Shown here one piece after another: positions 34,125 to 43,636 of a stretch of DNA of 64,000 nt. The position numbers and the translations under genes are program-made. This stretch comes from SIG603 sp963589785. Lineage in GTDB: Bacteria > Bacillota > Clostridia > Oscillospirales > Acutalibacteraceae. The notes below the pieces were generated by a model. It was not told where the DNA came from. It did not search any database and saw only the letters and a program-made list of their open reading frames with translations. Position 1 is the first letter of the stretch; the number at the start of each line of letters is the position of its first letter. The DNA lies in contig CAVAMJ010000002.1 in assembly GCA_963589785.1 (NCBI GenBank), forward strand, positions 189,287 through 253,286. Reading direction: 5' to 3'.

Positions 34125-35771
34125 TTACTTTAACGCGTACGCTCTGCCGTGGTAGTGATAAACCAAATCGTAGCTCGTGTAGTCGGTCTGTGCGATTATC
34201 TCATTTAAAAGTCTTTCGACCTCTTCGTCACTCACGCCGACAAAGCACACGGCTACGCCGTCCTTCGTCTGGCGCAAATCAAGTATTTCTGTTAGATTCG
34301 GTATGTCCGTATCTGTGAAATAATATGTCTCGTCATAGTTAAATTTAAGCGGAAGCGAAGTGTAAACGTCAATCCACTTTGAGCCGTAGTACTGAAGGCA
34401 GTCGTATCCCTCGAGAGTTTTCGCCTGCTGTTCCGGCTCTGTGTAATCGGAATACATAAAGTCGATATCGTACTTCTGAACACTTCTGACGCAAAGTGCA
34501 ACAACGCAAACTGCGGCAATAGCACCGACAATTTTCTTGTTTTTAATAAATGTACCGAACACCCAGTAGATAACAGACACAATCCAAATCGAAACCATCG
34601 AATAGATAGGATAGATATATCTGTTGGAGCGAAGGTTTGAGCCTACTATCGCAATATAAGCAAAACCGACTATCGCGATGCTTGCGAGGATATAAAGAAG
34701 AACTCTGTGGCTTACTCTGAGATTTACAAGATCAGAAAAGAAATTCTTAAATCCCTTGAAGCTGAGCTTGTCAGTTCCCCTTGACTTGATTATGAATTTT
34801 ACGATGCAGAAAACAAGCATTACCGCTACTGCGATAAGGAATATTCTTAAAGTTCCGCCGAATATCGAGCGGTTGATCCATTTCTTGTAATAATTTCCGA
34901 AGACATCTTCAGAGCTGTTCTTAAGGTTATTAGCAACCTCTGTTCCGCGGTAGCCGCCGAAAACATGTCTCAGCGTTGCGGGGAATAAGACAAGGTTCGT
35001 GAAAAATCCGAGACAAAGGCTTGCCGAATACTTGATGAACTTTTCAAGCTTTTTTCTCACAAAGAAATAGAAGCAAATCGGTGCAGAGAAGAAGAACACG
35101 AACGGATAGAAATAATAGTGCGTAAGTCCTCCGAGCACAACTGCCGCATATACGAGGAAATAAGCTTTAAAATCAAGCTTGCCGTGCTTGTCAATCCAGA
35201 CATGAGCCGCAATATAAAGCATAATTTCGACAGTCAGGAGCATGTACATTCTTATGAAAAGGACATTTGAAATGCCCGATGCACACAGCGACCACAACAC
35301 TACGGTAAGAGCGGATTTAATCTTGTCGCCCTTGAAGAAGTAGCTTGCAATGTAGTAGAGAACGAAGTCTCCGCAGAGCATGAAGAAAATATTAAGCCCT
35401 ATTCCCGTCCACTTTGAGAAGCTTCCCTTGAATAAGAAACAAACTAAGTGCAGAAAGTAATAGTAAACAGGCGGATGAACATCGGCTACCTGATTTACAT
35501 ACGGCGCTTTGAACGAGGCTAAACCGTCTGTTTCTTTGACCGTGACATAATTTCGGTAATAGCTGCTGTCGACCCAGCCGTTATTCGTGCTGTATTCCGC
35601 CGAAGAGGTGTTGTCGAGAAAGGAATAATCCGTGCTGTTCGCCAAGCCGTAGGAATAAATCTCGTCACAGAAAAAAGATAATTTCTGAGTGCCGAACCAA
35701 ACGCAAATTCCAACCTGAACCGCAAGCAAAAGAACTATTGCTGCCGCAGTTGTGATTTTTTTACTTTTCAT
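34125..35771 (-). CDS. Multi-spanning GT-C glycosyltransferase (PMT/ArnT-like)
   Basis: 548 residues with about a dozen membrane helices. The first outside loop has the GT-C acidic motif (FFCDEIYSYGLAN near 35) and HPPVYYYFLHL near 100. It probably takes the lipid-linked sugar made by the GtrB-like partner and adds it to an envelope polymer. Acceptor unknown. The two genes form one transcript. Confidence 0.8.
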   Translation of the reverse strand: MKSKKITTAAAIVLLLAVQVGICVWFGTQKLSFFCDEIYSYGLANSTDYSFLDNTSSAEYSTNNGWVDSSYYRNYVTVKETDGLASFKAPYVNQVADVHPPVYYYFLHLVCFLFKGSFSKWTGIGLNIFFMLCGDFVLYYIASYFFKGDKIKSALTVVLWSLCASGISNVLFIRMYMLLTVEIMLYIAAHVWIDKHGKLDFKAYFLVYAAVVLGGLTHYYFYPFVFFFSAPICFYFFVRKKLEKFIKYSASLCLGFFTNLVLFPATLRHVFGGYRGTEVANNLKNSSEDVFGNYYKKWINRSIFGGTLRIFLIAVAVMLVFCIVKFIIKSRGTDKLSFKGFKNFFSDLVNLRVSHRVLLYILASIAIVGFAYIAIVGSNLRSNRYIYPIYSMVSIWIVSVIYWVFGTFIKNKKIVGAIAAVCVVALCVRSVQKYDIDFMYSDYTEPEQQAKTLEGYDCLQYYGSKWIDVYTSLPLKFNYDETYYFTDTDIPNLTEILDLRQTKDGVAVCFVGVSDEEVERLLNEIIAQTDYTSYDLVYHYHGRAYALK

Positions 35772-35909
35772 GAATATCTCCCATAATCAAATTGATATAT
35801 GCATAATTAAAATGATTATATCACAGATGAAATAAATATGATACTATTTATATGTAGAAATTTATTTGCGACTTTAAATTAAAATTGTTGAAAATAAAGC
35901 AAATGTGAA

Positions 35910-36827
35910 TTAATCTCTCTCTTTCAAAAAGCTCTTTACTTCTTCAAAGCACGGAATAGAAACGCTTGCGCCGTTCTTTCCTACGGCTATCGCCGAAGCG
36001 GCAGAGGCAGTCTTAAGTGCTAAATTTGGCTCTTTTCCGCTTATGATTTCACCGATAAAATATCCCATAAAAGTATCGCCCGCACCAGTGGTGTCAAGTG
36101 CTTTTACTTTATAGATGCCGTGGGAATAAGTATTTTCACTGTCACTGTAAAGTGAACCTACTTCACCGAGGGTGAGAAGTATTTTCTTATGCGGAAATTT
36201 GTCCTTTAGCATTTCGAACAGTTTCTCCCCGTTTTCCTTTAAATTGTCCGATTCATCGAGTTCTAATATTCCAAGCGCCTCAATTTCATTTAAAACGAAA
36301 ACATCGACCTTATCTAACGGCAAAGTTAGAATTTTCTCGTTCATAGGAGAAGGGTTTAGCACGACAGTCATTTTCTTTTCGTGTGCTCTTTCGATGATAT
36401 AGTCCGTCATATTTATTTCGTTTTGCAAAATGAGATAATCTCCGCTCTCAAAACTCTCTAAAGAACTGTCTATATCCTCTTTTGTTATGCTCATATTTGC
36501 TCCGCCGAAGAGAATTATGCTGTTTTCTCCGTCGGGAGTATTCTGGATAACCGTGTGACCGCTCGGCATATCCTTTTTGATGACAAAATCGGTGTTCACA
36601 TTTGATTTCTTTAGCGTTTCCAGAAGCATTTGTCCGTCATTTATTCCGACTGCTCCAGCCATAAAAGTATCTATGCCGTAGCGTGAAAAGGCAATCGCCT
36701 GATTAAGTCCCTTTCCGCCGCAAAAGATATTTCGCCCGCCAGAGGCTATCGTCTCTCCCGCTCTGACAAAATGAGCGACAGAGTAAACATAATCGATATT
36801 CAAAGACCCGTAAACCAAAACCTTCAT
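35910..36827 (-). CDS. PfkB-family carbohydrate kinase (ribokinase-like)
   Basis: About 305 residues with both PfkB signatures: GGKGLNQAIAFSRYG near 40 and ALDTTGAGDTFMGYFIGE near 245 (catalytic Asp in GAGD). Phosphorylates a sugar; ribose or deoxyribose are the usual substrates. The start ATG at 36827 lies behind TGAGG; an upstream GTG is in frame. It lies beyond the terminator of the sugar operon, so it is probably transcribed separately or by read-through. Confidence 0.85.
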   Translation of the reverse strand: MKVLVYGSLNIDYVYSVAHFVRAGETIASGGRNIFCGGKGLNQAIAFSRYGIDTFMAGAVGINDGQMLLETLKKSNVNTDFVIKKDMPSGHTVIQNTPDGENSIILFGGANMSITKEDIDSSLESFESGDYLILQNEINMTDYIIERAHEKKMTVVLNPSPMNEKILTLPLDKVDVFVLNEIEALGILELDESDNLKENGEKLFEMLKDKFPHKKILLTLGEVGSLYSDSENTYSHGIYKVKALDTTGAGDTFMGYFIGEIISGKEPNLALKTASAASAIAVGKNGASVSIPCFEEVKSFLKERD

Positions 36828-36887
36828 AGCAATCCTCACCTGTTTTAATTTTATACTGCTATTTTACATCAAATAAAACGAAAACGC

Positions 36888-36922
36888 AAAAGTCACCGTG
36901 ATTTCTCACGGCGACCTTCGCA
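36888..36922 (-). terminator. Terminator after the FGGY kinase gene
   Basis: AAGGTCGCCGTGA pairs with TCACGGTGACTT on the minus strand, followed by a T-rich stretch, between the FGGY kinase and the PfkB kinase. Confidence 0.7.
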
Positions 36923-36949
36923 TGTATGAATTATTTCTCGTAGACTAAA

Positions 36950-38428
36950 TTAACCGCAAACACCCATGACCGCTTTCTTCCAGCCTTCATATTTTGCGTT
37001 TGCTTCTTCACGTGACATTTCGGGAGAGTGCTTCTCACGCTTCATTTTGTCGAAAATCTCTTCTCCCCAAATTCCGCATGAAAGTCCAGCCATATATGCC
37101 ACACCTATTCCCGAAAGCTCCGCCATATTCGGTACAAGGACATCGCAGTCGGCTATGTCGGCTTGAAAAAGCATGAGGTAGTTGTTTTTTGTGGGCCCGC
37201 CGTCAACTCGAAGTTCCTTTAAATCGACCGAGGAATCCTCTTTCATAGCGTTCACTATGTCTGTAATTTGATACGCTATGCAGTCGAGCGCCGCCCTTAC
37301 AATCTCATTTCTGCCGCTTGTTCTGTCCATTCCGACTATCGCCGCCTTGGCGTGGGAGTTCCAGTACGGTGCGCCAAGTCCGCTGAATGCGGGAACAAGA
37401 TAAAGTCCGTCTTTTTTGTTTGCAGCCAAGGCAAGTGCCTCTGTCTCGCCGGCATCGCTTATAAGCTTAACATCGTCCTTGAGCCAAGTTATCACAGCGC
37501 CCGTGTAATTAAGGTTTCCCTCAAGGACATAGTTTACCTTGCCGTCAATTCCCCATGCAAGCGAGGTGACAAGTCCATTTTTGCTAAGAACCGCTTTGTC
37601 GCCTATATTCATCATGATAGACGAGCCCGTGCCGTAGGTAGCCTTAGCCTTGTCGTTCTCTCGGCAGTCCTGACCGAACAATGCCGCATGAGAATCGCCC
37701 ATGACCGCATAAATCGGTATCGGATTTGAGAAAATTCCCTCGCAGTCCGTGTAGCCGTAAAGTGCGTTTGAATCAAGCACCTTTGGCATATTATCGGGCT
37801 TAATTCCGAAAAGAGAACAGATTTTTTCGTCCCATTTAAGTGAGAAAATATCAAATAGCTGAGTTCTTGAAGCATTTGAATAATCGGTTGCATAGGTTTT
37901 GCCGTTTGTGAGACGATAGACAAGAAAACTATCCACGGTTGCGTGGCAAACTTCACCGTTCTCTGCTTTTTCCTTTGCGCCGTTGGTATTCTCCAAAAGC
38001 CAAGCTATTTTTGCCGCCGGGAAATACGGCGAAAGCTTGAGTCCCGTTGTGTTAAATATATAATCTGCGTTATTTTTAATTTCTTCACGCTCGCAGATTT
38101 CCGCCGCTCTTGCGCACTGCCAAACTACTGCGTTATTAAGCGCTTTTCCGCTCACTCTGTCCCAAAGAACGCTTGTTTCTCTCTGATTTGAGATGCCGAG
38201 ACACGCTACTTCATCAGGAGCGACATTTGCCCTCAAGAGCACAGCTTTGATCACTCCGATTACATTTTTGTATATTTCCTCGGGGTCGTGCGAAACCCAG
38301 CCAAGCTCATTTATAAGCTGTCTGTGTGAAATATCCTCACGGCAAATAAGCGTTCCGCTTTTGTCAAAAAGCAAGCCCTTTGTGCCCTGAGTGCTCTGAT
38401 CGATACTTATGATATATCTGCCGCTCAT
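36950..38428 (-). CDS. FGGY-family carbohydrate kinase
   Basis: 492 residues with the FGGY fold: an N-terminal phosphate loop DQSTQGTKGLLFD, GISNQRETSVLWDR, the signature NASRTQLFDI, and a C-terminal ATP site with DGGPTKNNYLMLFQADI. It resembles glycerol kinase in places but is distinct from the true GlpK at 62139-63647. In this operon it probably phosphorylates the ketose made by the isomerase; an apulose kinase (ApsK-like) role is one candidate. Overlaps the transketolase gene by 4 bp (ATGA). Confidence 0.85.
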   Translation of the reverse strand: MSGRYIISIDQSTQGTKGLLFDKSGTLICREDISHRQLINELGWVSHDPEEIYKNVIGVIKAVLLRANVAPDEVACLGISNQRETSVLWDRVSGKALNNAVVWQCARAAEICEREEIKNNADYIFNTTGLKLSPYFPAAKIAWLLENTNGAKEKAENGEVCHATVDSFLVYRLTNGKTYATDYSNASRTQLFDIFSLKWDEKICSLFGIKPDNMPKVLDSNALYGYTDCEGIFSNPIPIYAVMGDSHAALFGQDCRENDKAKATYGTGSSIMMNIGDKAVLSKNGLVTSLAWGIDGKVNYVLEGNLNYTGAVITWLKDDVKLISDAGETEALALAANKKDGLYLVPAFSGLGAPYWNSHAKAAIVGMDRTSGRNEIVRAALDCIAYQITDIVNAMKEDSSVDLKELRVDGGPTKNNYLMLFQADIADCDVLVPNMAELSGIGVAYMAGLSCGIWGEEIFDKMKREKHSPEMSREEANAKYEGWKKAVMGVCG

Positions 38429-39366
38429 AGGTTTTCTTCCACCGTCTTAACGATGCCCTCGGCATTCAGTCCGTAGTAATTGAATACATCCTGTGACTTT
38501 CCGGTGATGACGTGATCATCGGGAAGCGCCATTTGAATTACCTTTTTGGGGTCATTTGCAGAAATGACCGAAGCCGTAACCGAACCGAGACCGCCGAACG
38601 GTGCGTGCTCCTCGATAGAAACGATAAGCTCTGCGTCCTTTGCCTCCTCGAGTAGGCTCTTGCCGTCAAAGGGCTTTATGCAGTACATATCGAGAACGAC
38701 TGCGCAAATTCCTTTTTCTTCGAGGATTTTTGCCGCCTCGAGAGCCGGTCTTACCATTTCTCCGCAAGCAACGATGACAGCCTTCTTCTCTTTCTTTTCA
38801 CCGAATTTTGTCACGGTTGCCTTGTCCATTTCAAACGGACAGTTATTTTCAGAATAAATATCCTCAACGGGATTTCTGCCTACTCGCACATAAGCAGGCT
38901 TTTCATCCGACAAAAGTGCCTCTATCAGCTTAGCTGTCTGAAAGCGGTCACTCGGAAGATATACTCTCATATTAGGAATTGCACTCATAGCGGCAATGTC
39001 CTGTGCGGAATGGTGACTCATTCCAAGTTCGCCGTAGCTTATTCCACCGGAAATTCCTATAAGCTTGACATTTGTGTTTGAATAAGCAACATCAACCTTA
39101 GCTTGTTCATAAGAACGAGTTGAAAGGAAGCATGCGGGAGAAAAGCAATATGCCTTTTTGCCAAGGTGAGCCATACCCGCTGAGATGCTAACTAAATTCT
39201 GCTCAGCGATGCCGACCTCGACCGACTGCTCGGGAAATTCATTGAAGAACGGAGTCATTGAGGCAGAACCCCTCGAATCGGAGCAAAGTGCGATTATATC
39301 TCTGTCTGTCCTTGCGTGAGCCATGAGCGTATCGCAAATAGCCTGTCTGTTAGGAATCTTATTCAT
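38425..39366 (-). CDS. Transketolase C-terminal subunit
   Basis: About 313 residues holding the pyrimidine-binding and C-terminal transketolase domains (EVGIAEQNLVSISAGMA, then the late EEHAPFGGLGSVTASV). With the N-terminal subunit encoded just upstream it forms a split, TPP-dependent transketolase. Start placed at the ATG 39366 behind AAGGCGG; it overlaps the upstream gene by 8 bp. Confidence 0.88.
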   Translation of the reverse strand: MNKIPNRQAICDTLMAHARTDRDIIALCSDSRGSASMTPFFNEFPEQSVEVGIAEQNLVSISAGMAHLGKKAYCFSPACFLSTRSYEQAKVDVAYSNTNVKLIGISGGISYGELGMSHHSAQDIAAMSAIPNMRVYLPSDRFQTAKLIEALLSDEKPAYVRVGRNPVEDIYSENNCPFEMDKATVTKFGEKKEKKAVIVACGEMVRPALEAAKILEEKGICAVVLDMYCIKPFDGKSLLEEAKDAELIVSIEEHAPFGGLGSVTASVISANDPKKVIQMALPDDHVITGKSQDVFNYYGLNAEGIVKTVEENL

Positions 39367-40201
39367 TTTCAATCGCCGCCTTTCTCTCGTCTATTGTCTT
39401 CATTATGAGGTCATATTCCTCTTTGCTCGGAACATGGTGATGCCATGCGGCTTTGTTCTCCATGATTTCTCCACCGCCAAAGCCCTTTATCGTGTTGGCT
39501 ATGATACAAGTCGGCTTTCCCTTGACGGTTTTTGCCGCCTCGAACGCATTATGAAGCTCCTCTATGCTGTTTCCATTGACCTCGAGTACATTCCAGCCGA
39601 AGCTTTCGATCTGATTATGGAGGTTTTCGTGCGTCATGACGTACTCTGTCGTACCGGAAATTTGCAGATGATTTCTGTCGACAACGGCACAAAGATTATC
39701 AAGACCGTAGTGTCCTGCCGCCATAAAACCCTCCCAGACAGAGCCCTCTGCTACCTCGCCGTCACCCATAACGGTATAAACTCTGCTGGGAAGCGAATTC
39801 TTTCTTGCAGCAAGCGCAATGCCGATACAAACGGGAAGTCCGTGACCAAGAGAGCCTGAGTTCATCTCTATTCCGTCAAGCTCATTATTCGGATGTCCGA
39901 TGAATTTTGAACCGAATTTTGAAAAGGTGTTGATAAGAGTTTCGATGTCAAAAAATCCCTTGTCGGCAAGAACAGCATAGTAGCTCTCGACAGAATGGCC
40001 CTTGCTGAGAACAAAGTAATCTCTATTTGGGTCATCCTTATTCTCCGGGGAAATATTCATCTGATCGTTATAAAGCGTGACAAGCGTCTCCATTACAGAG
40101 AAATCTCCGCCGATGTGTCCGCCGCCCGATTTCATTATCATCTCAACAACCACCTTGCGAAGGTCATATGCCTTCAAGGTAAGTTTCTTTGCGTTAAACA
40201 T
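39359..40201 (-). CDS. Transketolase N-terminal subunit
   Basis: 280 residues with the TPP-binding domain: GHIGGDFSVME, GSLGHGLPVCIGIALAARK, and the TPP motif GDGEVAEGSVWEGFMAAGHYGLDNLCAVVDRN. Split transketolases in sugar operons often act on special ketose phosphates, such as AptAB on apulose 4-phosphate. Confidence 0.9.
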   Translation of the reverse strand: MFNAKKLTLKAYDLRKVVVEMIMKSGGGHIGGDFSVMETLVTLYNDQMNISPENKDDPNRDYFVLSKGHSVESYYAVLADKGFFDIETLINTFSKFGSKFIGHPNNELDGIEMNSGSLGHGLPVCIGIALAARKNSLPSRVYTVMGDGEVAEGSVWEGFMAAGHYGLDNLCAVVDRNHLQISGTTEYVMTHENLHNQIESFGWNVLEVNGNSIEELHNAFEAAKTVKGKPTCIIANTIKGFGGGEIMENKAAWHHHVPSKEEYDLIMKTIDERKAAIENE

Positions 40202-40217
40202 TTATTGTCTCCTTAAT

Positions 40218-41621
40218 TTACTTAATGCCGTGAATTGTATCGATAACCTCTTGCTCGATATCATCGTAAAGGTCAGCCTTAACACCGATGTACTTGCAAG
40301 CCTCATACAAAACAGGCACAACATCCTGATGAATACCTACGCAGTGATGAATATAAGGGCCCTCCACTATCTTTGCCTCAAGGCGTGGCCAGTTCTCAAC
40401 CTCAACCCAGAGATAAGTTCCCTTTGTGTACGGGCCGTCAATTCCCTTTGCGTTTCCGAGAAGAAGCGAATATTCGCCGTTGTCTCCGTCAAATCTCGCA
40501 AGAGTAACCTCGCCGTGCTTTGCCTCTGCCTCGACTGCTCCCGGGTGGCTGAATGCCAACGGATAGCCGATTGTCGGCTTGCATGAAGCACATGAAAGCG
40601 GCCAAGGTCCGCAGTGCTGTAAGAGCTCGCCGTTATCGTTGTCGGGGTGACGAACCGTCCAGTCTGCAAAGAAGCTCCTGTTCTCGTCCATTCCCGCAGC
40701 CTCAACCATAAGTGCGGTGACAGCGCCGTGAATATCAGTCTCACATACAACAGGGAAGCCCTCTTCGTTTAAAAGCGCGTTAGCCGCACAGGGCATAATT
40801 CCGATTTCTCCCTGAAGTGCGTTCCAGCACTGGATAGCTCCGGCGGTACAGCCGTATTTTGTCGCAAGATTTCTTATTGCCACCTTGAGTGCCGCAACGT
40901 TCTCAAGTTCCTCGTCCTTGATAGCAATATTAAAATGCTCTCTGCAGTAAGCCACTGTCTCGCTTACCTTTGTGCCCTCTTCCTTTGCCGCTTTCATAGC
41001 GTCTGTAAGCTCTGCAAGCGGAATCGGAGAAAGCTGAATGTTATACTTCTCTAAAAGCTCGCCCTCGTTGCACATAGTCGACCAGAACTCATTCGGTCTT
41101 GGGCCGATTTGAAGAATTCTGATGTTTCTGAATGCCTTAACGACATTGCAAATTCTCAAAAAGCGGTTTACGCCCTCCTCAAACTCCTTGTCCTCAAGGT
41201 TGCAGTTGGTGAGATATGTGAACGGAACTCTGAATCTTCTTAAAACCTTTCCTGTTGCGAAAATTCCGCACTGGCTGTCACGAAGTCTTATTCCGTTTTC
41301 GTCCGGTCGCTCATCTCTCGGACCCCAGAGAAGGACAGGAAGATTCATGTTCTTAGCAAGTCTAGCCACTTCAAATTCCGTTCCGAAATTTCCGTGCGGG
41401 AAGAATAGTCCGTCTACCTTTTCCCTCTTGAACTTCTCCTCTATTTTAATTCTGTCGTTATCGTCATGGAGCAAGCCGTCCTCTGCGATATCATCGATAT
41501 CGACAAACTCAACTCCCATTTCTCTTAATTTCTCTCTTGTGTAATTAGCGTATTCAACCGCTGCCGGTGCACTGAAAATACTTCTTCTTGTCGGTGCGAA
41601 ACCGAGTTTAATCTTTGCCAT
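40218..41621 (-). CDS. L-fucose/L-arabinose isomerase-family protein
   Basis: 467 residues of the fucose/arabinose isomerase fold (FFPHGNFGTEFEVARLAKNMNLPVLLWGPRD, then KYGCTAGAIQCWNALQ). Metal-site candidates are the Glu/Asp and His in VVCETDIHGAVTALMVEAA and the late IHHCVGIHQD. It should turn an aldose into a ketose as first step of the operon. Substrate unknown. GGAGG precedes the ATG. Divergent from the LacI-type regulator. Confidence 0.85.
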   Translation of the reverse strand: MAKIKLGFAPTRRSIFSAPAAVEYANYTREKLREMGVEFVDIDDIAEDGLLHDDNDRIKIEEKFKREKVDGLFFPHGNFGTEFEVARLAKNMNLPVLLWGPRDERPDENGIRLRDSQCGIFATGKVLRRFRVPFTYLTNCNLEDKEFEEGVNRFLRICNVVKAFRNIRILQIGPRPNEFWSTMCNEGELLEKYNIQLSPIPLAELTDAMKAAKEEGTKVSETVAYCREHFNIAIKDEELENVAALKVAIRNLATKYGCTAGAIQCWNALQGEIGIMPCAANALLNEEGFPVVCETDIHGAVTALMVEAAGMDENRSFFADWTVRHPDNDNGELLQHCGPWPLSCASCKPTIGYPLAFSHPGAVEAEAKHGEVTLARFDGDNGEYSLLLGNAKGIDGPYTKGTYLWVEVENWPRLEAKIVEGPYIHHCVGIHQDVVPVLYEACKYIGVKADLYDDIEQEVIDTIHGIK

Positions 41622-41696
41622 ATGAAAATCCTCCTTATAAGCTTTTAGCTTCTGACATAATAAATATACCTTGTAAGTAACTAAATTAATATATAT

Positions 41697-41719
41697 AATA
41701 AAGTAAAGATTACTTTATT
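41697..41719. promoter_or_regulatory. Probable LacI-type operator between divergent genes
   Basis: An inverted repeat AATAAAGTAA-aga-TTACTTTATT lies in the 129-bp gap between isomerase and regulator genes, 32 bp before the regulator ATG, with another TTACTTTATT half right after. It is placed to control both directions. Confidence 0.6.
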
Positions 41720-41750
41720 TTTACTTTATTTTTCTCTTTGAGGTTCAATT

Positions 41751-42764
41751 ATGGCAATAACGGCAAAGGAATTGGCAAAAAAACTCCACCTTTCTCAAAC
41801 TGCGGTTTCAATGGCTCTCAACAACAAGCAAGGGGTCAGCACGGCTACAAAACAGCTTGTCATTAAAACAGCCGAGGAATACGGCTTTGATTTCACGAAG
41901 CTTAAGCATAAGGTCAAGGAAGACGGCACGGTCTATATGATTTTCTATAAGGCGCACAACGCGATACTTTCCTACACTCCGATTTTTAATGAGCTGTACG
42001 AGGGCGCAAAGGCGGAGCTTTCGCCGCTGGGGTTTTCTGTGCGTGTCATTCAGTTCTCCGAGAGGAGCGATAAGCTTGAAGACCTCTTCGCCGATCTTCG
42101 TGGCGGCAAATGCTCGGGAATAATCCTTGTGGGGACTGAAATATCCGCAAGCGCATGCAAGGAATTTGTTAATCTCGGATTTCCGCTTGTACTTCTCGAC
42201 AGCTATTTCGAGTCGCTCGATGTCACAAGCGTAGGAATAAACAATTCCCGTGGAGCATATACAGCTACGGACTACCTCATAAATCTGACGGGAACTCAGC
42301 CGGGCTACCTCAAAAGCAGCTACCGCATACCGAATTTTGCGGCACGACAGCAAGGATATTTTGCCGCAATAAAGGAAAACGGAATGTCCCGTTCACGCTC
42401 GATTGTGCATCTTCTCTCCCCTGAAATCGAGGACGCCATGGCGGATATGCTTGATATTATCGACGAGGGCGGCGAGCTTGCCAAATGCTATTTTGCCGAC
42501 AACGATATCCTTGCAATCGGTGCGATTAAAGCGTTCAAATTAAGGGGCTTTAAAATTCCGGAAGATATTGCGATAATCGGCTTTGACAATATAACAGAGG
42601 GCAGAATAATCGAGCCCGCCCTCACAACAATGGATGTTCCGAGAAAATATATCGGCAGAACGGCGGCAAAAATGCTTGTCGATATAATCGATATGAAAAG
42701 TATTCATCCGCAAAAGGTAGAAATTTCCACAAGCATGATTAAGCGCTTGTCCCACTCAAGATAA
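41751..42764 (+). CDS. LacI-family transcriptional regulator
   Basis: 337 residues: an N-terminal helix-turn-helix (ITAKELAKKLHLSQTAVSMALN) and a periplasmic-binding-like sensor domain (GFPLVLLDSYFESLDVTSVGINN ... IIGFDNITEGRIIEPALTTMDVP). It probably represses the divergent isomerase-transketolase-kinase operon until its sugar binds. GAGG precedes the ATG. Confidence 0.92.
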   Translation: MAITAKELAKKLHLSQTAVSMALNNKQGVSTATKQLVIKTAEEYGFDFTKLKHKVKEDGTVYMIFYKAHNAILSYTPIFNELYEGAKAELSPLGFSVRVIQFSERSDKLEDLFADLRGGKCSGIILVGTEISASACKEFVNLGFPLVLLDSYFESLDVTSVGINNSRGAYTATDYLINLTGTQPGYLKSSYRIPNFAARQQGYFAAIKENGMSRSRSIVHLLSPEIEDAMADMLDIIDEGGELAKCYFADNDILAIGAIKAFKLRGFKIPEDIAIIGFDNITEGRIIEPALTTMDVPRKYIGRTAAKMLVDIIDMKSIHPQKVEISTSMIKRLSHSR

Positions 42765-42767
42765 CAA

Positions 42768-42799
42768 AAAAGCAAGGTGATTTTTACCACCTTGCTTTT
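42768..42799. terminator. Bidirectional terminator after the LacI-type gene
   Basis: AAAAGCAAGGTG (42768-42779) pairs with CACCTTGCTTTT (42788-42799). Shared with the convergent monooxygenase-like gene. Confidence 0.85.
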
Positions 42800-42805
42800 C
42801 TTCTT

Positions 42806-43135
42806 TCACTTAATTTCTATAAAGCTTTTGTCTGTTTCAGCAAATTCGTCCGAGACAAATCTCTCTACCTTCATGTGAAGATCGTATTTTTCACGAAGCT
42901 TCATAATCTCACCCATAACGGGCAAAGAATGATGAATATCGAGCGCCGCTTGGTCTCGCCATGAATCGATGAGAAGTACGGTTTCTTCGTCCTCAAGCGG
43001 AGTGAAATATTCGTATCTAAGGTTTCCGTCCTCTTCTCTTATCGTCTTGACAATGCCGCTGTTTGTCATTTCCTCTGCGAATTTTCTCGCACTGCCGTTC
43101 TCTCCGGTGTAATAGATATTTACAGTAATTGCCAT
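42806..43135 (-). CDS. ABM-domain protein (putative quinol monooxygenase)
   Basis: About 109 residues of the antibiotic-biosynthesis monooxygenase ferredoxin-like fold (ITVNIYYTGENGSARKFAEEM, ETVLLIDSWRDQAALDIHHSLPVM). Members include YgiN-type quinol monooxygenases and haem-degrading enzymes; the exact role is unknown. ATG at 43135 follows AGGTGAGG. Third gene of an operon with two Cys-motif proteins. Confidence 0.75.
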   Translation of the reverse strand: MAITVNIYYTGENGSARKFAEEMTNSGIVKTIREEDGNLRYEYFTPLEDEETVLLIDSWRDQAALDIHHSLPVMGEIMKLREKYDLHMKVERFVSDEFAETDKSFIEIK

Positions 43136-43153
43136 AATCCTCACCTTTTTATT

Positions 43154-43348
43154 TTATCTATAGTCGGTCATAACCTCGAAAAGCTCTCTTTTTCCGCTGA
43201 TGTAGTCGTCAAATGCTATCTCGGGGTCTTTGCCGCCAAAAACCTTGCACATTCCGCACATATCGCAGTCTCCGATGCATTTATAAGCTTGCCTTATGAA
43301 AGCTCTGCGCTCGTCCTCGCTTGATTTTTCGATTTCAGGTGCTCTCAT
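43154..43348 (-). CDS. Small CxxxCxxCxxC protein, paralogue 2
   Basis: 64 residues (MRAPEIEKSSEDERRAFIRQ...). The four-cysteine motif CIGDCDMCGMC is followed by FDDYISGKRELFEVMTDYR. It is a clear relative of the preceding gene's product. The frame is open for longer upstream, but this ATG lies 1 bp after that gene's stop. Such proteins are sometimes labelled as purine biosynthesis PurH without basis; they probably bind a metal or Fe-S cluster. Confidence 0.65.
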   Translation of the reverse strand: MRAPEIEKSSEDERRAFIRQAYKCIGDCDMCGMCKVFGGKDPEIAFDDYISGKRELFEVMTDYR

Positions 43349-43349
43349 A

Positions 43350-43574
43350 TCAGTGAACCATTCCGCTGTTAGCGATATACTCTGCGTTGATTTCGGAAAG
43401 TTCCTTTTCGCCGTTGATGTAAGGAGCATAGAAATTATCGACAATTCCGCCGCCGATGTTATCACAGCCGTTGCAGAAATCGCACGCTCCGCCACAGCGG
43501 CTGAGTCCGTCCTGAACAATTTTAATGCGCTCTTCCCTAGTGGTATCCTTTATAAGAAGACTTTTAAATTTCAT
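43350..43574 (-). CDS. Small CxxxCxxCxxC protein, paralogue 1
   Basis: 74 residues (MKFKSLLIKDTTREERIKIV...) with CGGACDFCNGC and a C-terminal YINGEKELSEINAEYI matching the same region of its neighbour. AAAGGATG precedes the ATG. First gene of a three-gene operon (two Cys proteins and an ABM protein). Function unknown. Confidence 0.7.
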   Translation of the reverse strand: MKFKSLLIKDTTREERIKIVQDGLSRCGGACDFCNGCDNIGGGIVDNFYAPYINGEKELSEINAEYIANSGMVH

Positions 43575-43636
43575 GCTCTCATCCTTTCTTGAAGTCGGTT
43601 TAGCTTTGAATAAAGGAACAAATATCCTTTAATCAA

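Noticed and set aside
36950..38428. Calling the FGGY kinase glycerol kinase
   Set aside because: A complete GlpK exists at 62139-63647, and this gene sits in a sugar isomerase/transketolase operon; its motifs differ from GlpK (DQSTQGTKG).
43154..43519. 121-codon version of the second Cys protein
   Set aside because: Its first 57 codons overlap the upstream Cys protein in another frame; the ATG at 43348 just after that gene's stop is a better start.
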